DNA of 64,000 nt from Cyathus striatus (lineage: Eukaryota; Basidiomycota; Agaricomycetes; Agaricales; Nidulariaceae): contig JAOVFP010000002.1 in assembly GCA_025738555.1 (NCBI GenBank), positions 4,402,001-4,466,000 of the forward strand, in the 5' to 3' direction. Of the stretch, positions 21,008 through 31,444 are shown piece by piece. Positions within the stretch are counted from its first letter, which is position 1. Each line of letters begins with the position of its first letter. The position numbers were made by a program, and so were the translations under genes. The notes beneath the pieces are model-generated. The model searched no databases. It saw only the letters and a list, made by a program, of their open reading frames with translations, and had not been told where the DNA came from.

Positions 21008-22676
21008 CTAGGAACTATCCAATTTAGTTTTCTTCCTGGGATGTACTGAAACATAGCCGTGTGCTGATTCGTAGTGACGAAATTGTCTTGCTGGATCATT
21101 GAAGGATTTCCCACAACCATAACGGCATGGAAGAGGTTTCTCCCCAGTACTAACAACCTAGTTAGTATACATATCAACACAGGGAAATATAACTTACTGT
21201 TTCCTCCAGGTATGGCAGTCAACAGTTAGTTTCTAAACACAAAAAAAATAGTAAGCGGAAGTTGATTAATTATGCGCGGAAGGAAATTTTACTGTAGAGA
21301 AAGCCTGTCCGCAATAAGAACACACATGTCGTCTAAATAATACACGCTGTAAGTAAATATTCGTGCTATAATACGTATACAATTGACTTACCGAATACCA
21401 AGGTGTTTGGCCTCGACGTGACGTTTAACTCCTTGCTTTTTGCGTTTAAAGCCACATGTTTTCATTGGATCATCTGAATGAGGCCACAGACATTCGTATT
21501 CGATTTTACCATCTGTATTTGTGGAGATTCTTGTGTACCCTTCCCAATTCTGACTCGCCTCTGAAATGGATAGCTGACTGGCACTCCGTGAATCGAAATT
21601 GTCAGTCGAAAAGCTGCTTGCGTACGAGTCTGATGGCGACGGACTACGATCTGGAAGAGATAATTCCCTGAAGTCTGATGGCCGAGAGACCTTATTTGCA
21701 CGAATAAAAGGTGACGGACTCCTAGTGGCTAAACGATACGATCGCGAGGAATATGAGGGAGAAGGAGAATGCTTCATATGAAAGTCGCTATCACTGTATT
21801 CGAACGTAAGATTTAATTACATGTAGTCGGAAGAATCTTACAAATTTCTTGAATTCTGCGCTCTTGGTTCAGTATCGGGACTAGAGGAAGTGTTAAATTG
21901 GCCCGGTAGGAAAAACAGCGGAGACATTGTTACCTGTTAGTTCTGTTTATAACATCAGGAAGTATATTATCGACAGAAACATCTTTTCGGGAATGTGAAT
22001 AACCAACATATAAAATAGGGGCAGTATCCGCATGCGAATTGGATTGGAAAGTTGGCCACATGTAGGTAGCCTTTGGGCAATTAAAAATGGACAGTGTTCT
22101 TGAAGCTGAGCTAGGGTGGGCAATGTCTTTCCACTTTGCATCGTTACGCGTTTCGACTGTTGTTACAGGACTGAAAGATAACTCAGAAAAAATAGATCAG
22201 AATATGAAATAAAACCAACATATCGAGACTTCGAAGCACATCTTTAAAAGACGGTAAGGAAGGTCTCGGACCTCGTAGACTTCAAAAGAACAAATTAAAT
22301 AAGAACGATGCATGCCAAATATAATATCCACCTCGATTTTAACGCTCGATTCAGTGCGTCTTCCTGAGCTTGATCATGATCGAAGTCCGTGTCGTCCTCT
22401 ACCATGTTATAGTTCGCTGATGTTCTCTTTGTTTCTGTGATGATACAGTTGCTTTCAGTATCAGTAGGAGTTGCTGCACAGTTAAGAGGCTGACCACCGT
22501 CGTCATAGCACTCTGAATTTTGTTCCCTAAATGGAATTAATCAATAAAACACATAGCATATCGTGAAGCGGTAGGATGGCGTATTTTACGCGTGAAAGTA
22601 AGCAAGACACATACCCAAATGAAGAGCGGAGCCTAGGGAGTTTATAAGAAATAGGTAGATGCTGGAATGAGCTCAT
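21008..22676 (-). CDS. C2H2 zinc-finger protein, probable transcription factor
   Basis: About 420 aa assembled from about ten short exons that join in frame. The start is MSSFQHLPISYKLPRLRSSF. The N-terminal two thirds is polar and Ser/Asp-rich (for example MKHSPSPSYSSRSYRLA), as in activation or regulatory regions. The C-terminus holds two classical fingers: C-S-Y-C, 12 residues, H-x4-H with linker TGEKP, then C-x3-C, 12 residues, H-x4-H (CRYGCGKSF...HYESAH). In front is a degenerate finger: ECLWPH...CGFKRKK...RHVEAKH. The first TGEKP-linked finger spans two small exons, so its reading depends on splicing (acceptors TTTAG and GTTAG). The protein ends RKKTKLDSS, a possible nuclear signal. Target genes are unknown. 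Confidence 0.8.
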
Positions 22677-23357
22677 ATTGATTATGAATAATGTGTGCCG
22701 AAATAGAGTTGGAGACTTGAAGGAACGAAGTAGTGTATAAAGGGAGATGTGACTTTAAATACCAGTGGTAGGCGGCAAAGTGATCCTGAAGGGGTGTGTG
22801 CAAAAAGAATGATGCTGCAGAATATAGAGTGGTGAATTTAGACAAGATCTCCGTGGGTGCGTTGTGGGCACTGCAGGTCGCCCACTTATGATTGAGGGTG
22901 ACCAGCGCTGGTTTAAGACTCAGAGTGAGTGATGGCGAGAAGCGTTGGGAAGAGTGGCAGAACGACGAGACAAGCGAGAGCGGCGTCACGCGGAATCAGA
23001 TAACATTATGAAGGCTGACGAAGTTGCCTTGGCTTACAATGATGCCAGTCCGGGGACAAAGATGGAGATGACAGGAACTGGCGCTGCACCCACAAAGACT
23101 CAGGGAGAGCTCGGGATTGCTATTCATTCTTATTCAGTATAGCCAGGTCGATCTAAATTGCCGATGATCGTCTCACGCTCAATCTTTGTCTGCCGCCCTT
23201 TACGACACCCAATATGGCAATGATTATCGGACGTTCGTCCTTGCCGCGTCCTCCATCCATCCATCCAATCGAATATAATTAGGCAACAAAAATAAAATAA
23301 ATAATCCAGCATCCATCCAGTCGCGTATCACCATCCATATGTGTATGCTCACCTAGC
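22677..23357. other. Intergenic region upstream of the zinc-finger gene
   Basis: Promoter side of the zinc-finger gene and 3' flank of the next gene, both on the minus strand. Short open frames on both strands here resemble no protein. CATCCATCCATCCA is a short microsatellite-like run near 23255-23270. Nothing else was recognised. Confidence 0.4.
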
Positions 23358-24124
23358 TTACAGCATCATGGGCGCAAACGCTGTCTCGCCCTCTGCTGCA
23401 GGAAGGCTCCAGTCCTCCTCATCGGCGCTGTTACGCATGGAGGCATCCATGTTCCCGGATGATGTGGAAAAGCGAAAGGACTCTGCTGGCAAAGAGCGAG
23501 TTGCCATCACGGTTTGTCGCGGCTTCCTGAGGGGTTTCATAGGTCTGTCAGCGGTGTCTCCTGATTCTCCGAACGGAGCGCTTTCGTTTGGATTTGAGGG
23601 GTGCAAGTCTGTTTGCATCTCATTGTGGTCGTCAATATCATTAGTTTCATCATCGCCACTTTCTGGGTCGCGATCTGACAGCGACAGCGAGAGAGTTCTC
23701 TTCTTGTTCTTGGATGAAGGTGATGGCTGATAGCTGCGACTGGATCGACCTTGTGGGTATACTTCGCGAAGGGCGTCTTTTGCAGAGACGAACAACCGGC
23801 CCGTGGTGTGTGCTTTGGCAAAGGCGCCTCTTGTTGGGGCGGTGGTGTAGCCCTCCAAAACATCTGAGCGCATGGGCGCGTCAAAACGCGTAATTTCATG
23901 GCGGGGGGAGGTGTAAAGCAGACAGCTCACTTTTCCTGACGCGTGAGCCTATGTTTCTTAGCTGGGCAGCGAGGTCATCTGGAATACTGGCAGTTGCTAG
24001 GGATTGAGTCAGGAATATTAGGTGACAAAGTTGAGCGGGACCTTGTGGAAGACGAAGAAGATGCAGACGCGACCGAGGCAGCTCTGGCATCCTCCGTTAA
24101 TATTCGCTTTGGTGGAAGGTCCAT
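23358..24124 (-). CDS. Candidate ribonucleotide reductase inhibitor-like protein (Spd1/Dif1 type)
   Basis: Small disordered protein. After splicing out GTGAGC...CTCAG, the conserved-looking core reads IPDDLAAQLRNIGSRVRK followed by NVLEGYTTAPT, then FAKAHTTGRLFVSAKDALRE. A basic (I)GxRVRKxVxEGY core is the feature I associate with the fungal RNR-inhibitor family, small intrinsically disordered proteins controlling RNR activity or localisation. The tail is acidic and Ser/Pro-rich (LSLSLSDRDPESGDDETND) and ends ETAFAPMML. The first exon, MDLPPKRILTEDARAASVAS, is joined by an inferred 55-nt intron with a weak GTCCCG donor, so the N-terminus is tentative; an alternative start is the in-frame Met at 24090. 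Function rests on motif memory only. Confidence 0.5.
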
Positions 24125-24438
24125 AGGAGGGTTGTAGAAGGGATGGGTAAGAACAGCTATGAGGGAGCGTATTCACGGTGCTCGGCAGTCTAGACTCTGG
24201 AGAAAGAGGCTTGAAAGTCGCAGGACACGCGGACACGTGATGGCTTCTGTGCGGCAGTCAATAATTTAAAATATATGTACGGAAAATTAAAAGTTATGTA
24301 AAAGAACGTGGGGTCGTGGGACGCGGCGGGCCGAGTGCCGTAAGCAAGGCAGACCCGCGGACTATGGACTGGCCACCGTCCGATGTTCGACATTCAGCTT
24401 CAGCACAGCTGCAGACTCTGGCCAGCACTGACGGCGTG

Positions 24439-24535
24439 CTCCCTCCTCCTCTTCCTCCTCCCCTTCTCCTTCTCCTTCCCCTTCCCCTTCCTCTTCCCCC
24501 TCCTCCTCTCCCTTCCTCCTCCCTCCCCTCCTTCC
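24439..24535. promoter_or_regulatory. 97-nt pure pyrimidine tract upstream of the Kelch gene
   Basis: Uninterrupted C/T sequence on the plus strand, about 190-285 bp before the Kelch start, followed by a further CT-rich leader to 24720. Such tracts are common near basidiomycete promoters. A run this long could form triplex DNA. It lies in the divergent region 24125-24722. Confidence 0.6.
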
Positions 24536-24722
24536 ACAGTCTCCCCATCATACGCTATATCATATACAGTTAGTTCTCCGCCATTCCCCTTTCCCACTAA
24601 CCTTCTTCTCTTCCCCAGCTCTCTTCACGCCGACGTGGATCCTTCCCATCTCCATCTCCATCTCGCCTCCCATCTCCCTGTCCCAGTCCCTTCCCATCTC
24701 CCCTCTCGCTTTGTCCCTGCCT

Positions 24723-27700
24723 ATGGCTATCATTTTGTCTCTCCTCTGTCTATCCGCCCTTGCATCTGCTCAAACAATCTCCACCGGCACTCCTGTCCCT
24801 CCCCTCCAATGGATCAATCTCACACCCCTCCTCCAGGGCTCAGATCACCCTCCTCCTCTCAAGGATGCAGCAATAGGTTATGACGAAACTAGGCTCGTAC
24901 CTACATTGCCTCGTCCATCGCTGTCGTCTTATCTGCTTTCTGCAGTCGCTCTCTTATTATATTCGGCGGCGAGTCTGAAAACGGTTTCCCCCAGTCACAG
25001 ACATTCCTGTCCGTTCACAATCTTCCTTTCTTCTCTCTTAGCCCTTCAAACTCATCATGTCTTTTCCAATCAGCCTTAATCTCCAGTCTCTCACTTGGTC
25101 GACCCCCTCCCCCCCCCCCTCCACTCTTCTGCAGTCACCCCCCGCACGAAGTGCCATGATATCTGCTGTAGATTTTGCTGCAAGCAAGTGAGCTGTCAAT
25201 CCTGTCCCACCTTTGTGTCCTCAGTCCACTCAACTTTCTCCAAGCCGTCATGGATTTGTTGTAATAGGCGGCAAAGGGGCCGATGGAAAGGCATTATCAG
25301 ATGTCTGGGTATGCTGACTTGCTCCATTGCAATGCAACCTTCTCAACTCTCCCCGTTAGGAATTCGACTTCATCAATCAGTTTTGGTCCCAAGTTCAGCT
25401 CTCACCGGGAGGTCCATCCGCCCGCTGGGGTGCAGTGGGCGGAGCTGACATACGAACGAGTCCCATACAAGATTCTGTTGTCCCTGGTCCGAATAATACT
25501 GTTTATCTCGCCGGAGGGTTTGACGGGAAAGAACTAAATTCCCTTTCCGACCTTTGGAGACTGAATATATCCGGAACACTCTCTTCAAACCTCCCAGACG
25601 ATTCCCGTGGAAGTTGGGAACAAATACCCATTGGTACTTTACCTGCAAGGCTTGGGGGCGCGGGGACAGTAATTGCACAACAGATTATCTCCGCTGGCGG
25701 CTGTAACATCACTTCGATACAGAATGACACTTGCGCTCTTCAAGATGCCTTTGTGGTAAATGCCCAACTGCAAAATTTTATTTCTCCTGGCGCATGCCCC
25801 GCACCGCGACTGAGTCCGGCCCTCGTTCCAAACCTTAACGCCTTTTCTACGTCATTTACATCTCAGGCACTCATGCTTCTTGGTACCTTTAATAACTCTA
25901 TATGGAATGACAATGGCGGACTTGCGAAGGGAGAAGTTGTAAGCCTTTCTTTCCAACATTGTCTGTTGATTCTACTCATTTTTTCAGGCTGTACTTGACA
26001 GTAATACAGGAACTTGGAGTAGGATTATACCATCTGGCGATCCGGGGACGTCCGGAAATATATCATTCCCTACTCCTCGAGAAGGTGCAGCAGCTCTTTC
26101 CTTCCCACAGAGTCTTGTGGGCCAGTCGCGGAATTCGTCCGATACGATTGTTGGTCCACCCTGATCATTTTGTTTGTCACCACGACTAAATTTTATTCCT
26201 AGATATTCGGCGGTCGTGACTCCAGTGGGAACTACCTGTCTGAGATATGGCTCTTGAGAGCGTATTCAGGCTCTGTTACACTGTCTAGCCCAAAGTGGTC
26301 CGGCTTTGGCGATGGTCAGCTTCAGACGGGCGTGAACGCTGATGGATCAGGTGTACAAGTAGAATATCTTTCAAGTTGTGTATCAGCCATTACCCCGAAA
26401 CCAACTTCTAGTGCAAGCTCTACTACTACTCCCGCTTCACCCACAAGTCCCACAAGTCCCACAAGTTCGGGTTCTCCCTCGCAAGAAGCCCGTTTCGAAT
26501 TCGACACTCGCCTGCTTCACAAGCTCCTAGCTCCATTGTCATTGTCCATCGTCCTTCCCATTATTTTGTTCTATAGACTAGTCCCTCAACGTCGCAGAAT
26601 ATGGTCCGTACTGTCGCTAGGCTTGACTTTTGGCACATATGGCATAGGTGTTGCAGGACTAGTATTATCATTCACGACGTTGTCATCTACGACTTTGCTT
26701 GTGAAGCGTTCTTTCTCCGCTACATCTCAGCTCAAAACGGCTCATGGAAGAGCTGGACTTGTCTTATTCCTATGTTGCTATGGCGTGGCCCCTGGAATTT
26801 GGTTATTATCCGTGTGCCGGAGGCGCACGCAACCATCCAGTAGTACTGGAAATGCTCTTAACCAAACAGGAAGGGGTAATTATGAAGATAATAGTGAGAA
26901 ACTAGATCCTGGACCGGAAAATTCGGGAAGCAGCCCACAGAGTGTCCGAGATGCCTCCCCACCAGCCTCCCCGCGCCCCCGGACGTTATCTTGGGGGCCT
27001 TCTAGTTTGTGGCGAAGGAGTCACGAAGGCGCTATGTCAAGTGATAGCGAATCAATCGCCTCAGCTGGACCTGCACGGGTATTTGAAGTACTAAACCGGC
27101 CTGCAAGGACACGGCATTTGAGTAATGACATGACGCTAGCACCACCTCAAACACGAAGTCTAGGAGAAATCGATTGGCTGTTGCGAAGACGCAGCCTTAA
27201 TGCAGTGGTGATTATATGTTTCGACGCATTTTTTCTGTGCATGTCTGACCAAGCAATACAGAACGAACTTGACTACGCAATGTCACAAGCGCATCATGCG
27301 CAATTATCTGCAACGAATACAGGAGACGCTCTCGTAACAGCAGTGACTGCTTCACCTCTACAGCGAGAAAAGCCTGTGCTACCTAGTATCCCCGAAGCAA
27401 TATTTCATGTATTTGTTCATGGGTCAATCCTCGGCCTTTGTATTCTCACTTTGATAGCTCTTCGCCAACGGGCACCTACAACAATATTTGCCGTCTTTTT
27501 AGGTTGGACGGTTCTTTTCTACTTCATAACATTTACATTTGCATGGAAAGGATATCCAAGGTCATCCGTCCTTTCTGCCTTATTTTCATGGCTACGTAGT
27601 GCCAATGAACCAGCCACCTTGCAATTTTCTGCCCTTTCTCCGTCTCCACAGTCGGTTTCGGAGCGGCAGCAGGGATACATGGGGCATGGACCATATGTTC

Positions 27701-27906
27701 ACCACCGACCCCCGTATAATTCGACGCCAATAAGCCCCGATGAACTCTCGGTTTCGCATGGAGATCCGCGCAGTGTAGAGGATGATGATGACGCTGATAT
27801 CGATGACGATACAAGGCAAAGAATGATTGAAGAAGAGATAGGAAGGAGGGATGTTTCCATTGTAACGGTGCCTAAGCGAAAGCTATGGGTTGCCAATCCT
27901 TCATGA
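24723..27906 (+). CDS. Kelch-repeat protein with C-terminal multi-helix membrane domain
   Basis: About 900 aa. The signal peptide MAIILSLLCLSALASA precedes a beta-propeller: SLIIFGGESENGFPQSQTF, LLNLQSLTWSTPSP, RHGFVVIGGKGADGKALSDV, TVYLAGGFDGKELNSLSDLW, and IFGGRDSSGNYLSEIWLL, each with the Kelch GG and aromatic pattern. A Ser/Thr/Pro linker with a 9-bp tandem repeat (26444-26470) follows. Next come membrane helices around LLHKLLAPLSLSIVLPIILF, SVLSLGLTFGTYGIGVAGLV and HGRAGLVLFLCCYGVAPGIW; the histidines make this stretch cytochrome b561-like. Later come two further helices (FHVFVHGSILGLCILTLIAL, FAVFLGWTVLFYFITFTFAW) and an acidic tail (VEDDDDADIDDDTRQR). The first intron appears to use a GC donor (24893) to keep the frame. 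The b561 comparison is inference; haem binding is not shown. Confidence 0.78.
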
Positions 27907-28112
27907 CACGGACTACCTTATAACTTACATTTACGGTTATCTTTCGATAATATAGGATGCTATCCGTTCACACATTGATGCAATATTGAGAGGTATATCC
28001 TTCCAATGGTAAATCTGTATTATTACATATCAATCGTGTAGTTTACTGTTCTGAAAACATTAGAAAGAAAGATTATAATCTAAATCAAGCTATCAGAATG
28101 ATATATATATTA

Positions 28113-31053
28113 TTATGGTTCTCCTTCAACAGCCACGTCACGGCGCCAACGATCCACTCGCCCAAACTTAGCTTCATCACGTAAAGGAGGCGGAGAGGGA
28201 ATTGTCATAGGAGGCTGCATCATCATCATGGGATTCACCATGGGGTTGGAGAAAAATCCTGACCCCATCGCGGAAGGCGAGTTGAAGAACATGCTGTTTT
28301 GCAATTGTGCTTGCATCATTAACTGCTGTTGGTGTTGCTGCTGTTGGGCCATAATATACTGCGTGCGACGTTGTTGATCTGGGTGAAACGCCAGTGGCTT
28401 GTCGTCATCGTCTTCATTATCTATGCCTGTAGAGACAGGGGGCGGTATGCGGGAAGCACGCAGCCCCAGTGGCTCGTTATCCTCGTCGTCTTCACCATCG
28501 TGAAGAACAGAAAGTTTGCTCTTTGTCTTTTGCAAAATCATCGATAGAGGCTCTTCTTCATCGGAGTCCACCCGAGATTGCAACCAAGGGTCTTGTTTCC
28601 TTGGTTTGCGAATTACTGCAGCCAGAGGAGTATCTTCATCACTGTCATGTTCCGCTTTTGGTGCTACCTTGCGTCTTCTCTTGCTTGGATAACGAAGACC
28701 AACTCCAACTGTGCGTCGTGGGCCAGTATCTTCGTCTTCAGAGGAACCAGCATGCCATCCTGCAGGCTCAGTAGTCACATGAGCAGGTACTAGACCATCA
28801 CTGGCATCGCTGTCCGACTGGTCGTCTTCACCATCGTCGACAGGCCTTGGTACCCTCCTAGGTGCACGCTCAATGTCTGGTAGGACTGGAGGCTCCACGG
28901 AAATTCGAGCTTCGGGAAATGCAGCCTGTTCAAGTTCGGCAGCAGGAGCATCACTCTTTTTGCCCTTCTTTTTCTTTTTCTTTTTCTTTCCTTGCTTGCT
29001 TTCCATATCCTGTTCTTGAATCCGACGGGCTTCCTCCTCCCTCTCGCGTGCTTGTATTTCACGTAGTTTGGCCATTTCTCGTTCCCATAGTGTATCAACT
29101 CCGAACACGGATCGGGAGCTAGGAAGAGGCTGGCTAGGTGATACAGGAATAACTCTACTGTCGTCATCGAAGTTCAATAAAGGCTTGATGTTAGATGAGT
29201 TTCTACGAGTAAGGGTTTGTGATTGAGGACCAAAAGAACTCATATGCTGCGATTGAGGCCGTATTGCAAGTGAAGCTGGATCGATAAGTGTACTGGAGCG
29301 CGTTTGTTCTCGCGCCATCATCGAAGGTCGCTGATCGCCAGTGAAGACACTAGATATGCAGCATGAGCATGATGCAGCAAATCATTAGAGAATAACCTAC
29401 CGCTGTTTCGCACGCATTTGTGCTTTGCGATTTTCTAAATCATCAATAAGACTTTTACCGTATAATTTACCCGCAGGACGAGAAGGAGCGGTATTGTCTG
29501 TCTCGACAGGGGCAATGGGAAGAGGAGTTTCCATTTCATGTACGATTGGATCAAGTTCCACCTGTTCTCCATCTTGCGTAGCCCGTGGAAGAAGGCCATC
29601 AATATCCACATAGGGGTCTCGCTGGCCGCCAGCCGTCAGCGTGTTGCGGAATGTCTTTTGAGATAATGAAAGGTCCAGCAATGGGTTGGGTGTAAATGGG
29701 TTTGAAGCCTTGGGTGGTGCAGTTTCAAACATAGTTAATGTCTGAGATGCACGCCGCGAAGAACGAGCACCAGGCGGAAGAGGTGGACCATCTGTAGTTA
29801 TCTGGAAACCCCCTCGAACGGTACTATTTTCATCCGGTGGCGGCATAGTAGGGCCTATTGGCTGCAGAGGGCTAGGCATGACCAGTACTTTTGGTCTCAG
29901 AAGCTCACGAGTCGTTGAAAAACGACGCTCACGCTCTGGGGGAGCACCAGTTGCAATCGAAATTTGGTCGTGATCTAATAACATACGGGTACCCATCGAA
30001 GCATTCGAAGTGGTACGTGCATGTGCGGCAGCCTTAGGATCAAATTTCGAGATGTGTGTTGGCGCATCCAAGACAAACGGATTATCCTCATTGCGCATGA
30101 CAGTCCCAAGTGAGACATTTGATTGACGACGTTCACGAATGCCGTCACGGTCTTCATCAAGGACCGCTCGCGATCCTATTGTCGCCCTGGAATAAGTACG
30201 CTCATGTGTTTGACGCAAGTCATTTAATGGCTGAGAGAAAGGTATAGTGCTTGTTGGGAAAGGAACTGATTGACGATCTTGATAATTAGAATTCATCAGA
30301 ATTTCCGAACCAGCACGACGACGCTGGGGGAAAGAAACTGAAGGTTCTACGCCCGAAAGGTCCAGTGGTGAGCTGACAGTTCGCCTTCGTGGATCAGATG
30401 GACCGGCATGGATTAAAGGTGAGGAGTCCCGAGCGTGGACGAAATCAAGGCCACCGCCAAGGCTCATTGTCCTCGCGGAGCCCAACGCACGCCTCGGAAG
30501 GGCAGAAGAGACATCGCGATTAGTCAATGGAGTATGCGAAGGCACTGAAGTCACTGTAGGCGAATCATATGTCTGCTTGTCTTTACCTTTGGGTAGCTTT
30601 GATTTTTCCTTAGGCATGAAGGCATCCAGTCCCCACGAGGTAAGATCAACCTCTATCTCACCTTCATGAGGAAGCCCATCTTCGCTTTCGTCAAAGGCAT
30701 CTTCTGCTCCGAAAGGGTTTCTCAAGGCATCGAAGGAAGCGCGCGATGCCCTAGAGCGTCTAGTCCCTATAGCAGACTCGCGGCCTCCTAAACTCCCGGT
30801 CTCACTAGGGAGAGAAATGCCGAGATAGTCGCTCTTGCGTTGAGTAATTCCTGGGCGGGCTGCTGGGTTACGTCGGAGATGTGCAAAGATAGCGCTGTCC
30901 TGCGCAGACCTGCAAGGTGCATCGGGGTTATCAGGGTCATTGTCGTACTCTTTGTTAAACGAGCAGTGGGATTAGTAAAAAGCGGGATGAGATCAATGGA
31001 AACGGACCCAAGAGAGCAGCAGCTAACTGCAGACGAGAGAACGCAGCAGGCAT
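28113..31053 (-). CDS. Large disordered protein of unknown function
   Basis: Three exons give about 900 aa. The start MPAAFSRLQLAAALL is joined to EYDNDPDNPDAPCRSAQDSA by an intron with the branch site TACTAAT. The middle exon (to 29397) is Ser/Pro/Arg-rich with DP/DNPF-like motifs (RNPFGAEDAFDESEDG, EDNPFVLDAPTHISKF, PFTPNPLLDLS). The last exon has a predicted coiled coil (LWEREMAKLREIQARERE, KKKKKKKKGKK), acidic SDEEE/DEDD blocks, a Gln-rich stretch (QQQQHQQQ), a Met/Pro-rich stretch and the terminal VDRWRRDVAVEGEP. No catalytic domain is visible. Repeated SLG, R-R-x-S and D-x-D patches suggest a phosphorylated scaffold or adaptor. I do not recognise the family. Confidence 0.7.
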
Positions 31054-31444
31054 AGGGATGATAAAAAGTTAATAAAAGGACACTAGGAGCAGAGAGCGAA
31101 AATGATATATGGATATAGAAAAATGAATGAAGGTATTTGAGTTGGATGAATGCTGAGGGAGCTGCTGGCAATGGATATTGTATACGAAGGGTAAGAGTTA
31201 AGAGGATAGCAATGACTGGCTATAAATCGGCCATAAAGCAGGGAAGCAAGGTAACCGAGGGTGAGGGCTACGTCGAAGCTACTTACGTTGTAAACTTTCT
31301 CATGCTTAAAGCTGGCGTTACCCCTTCGGGTATCACTAATTCTACCCATTTCCATCTTAAGTAGTAGATTTTATTTTTTATATTCATGTATCAAATAATA
31401 TATATATATCAAAATTTTAATCTACTTGAAGATTGACACCATCA
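31054..31444. other. Intergenic region, promoter of the disordered-protein gene
   Basis: Lies between the start of the 28113-31053 gene and the stop of GRP94, both on the minus strand. AT-rich near 31370-31420 with a short ATATATATAT run. No gene seen. Confidence 0.4.
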
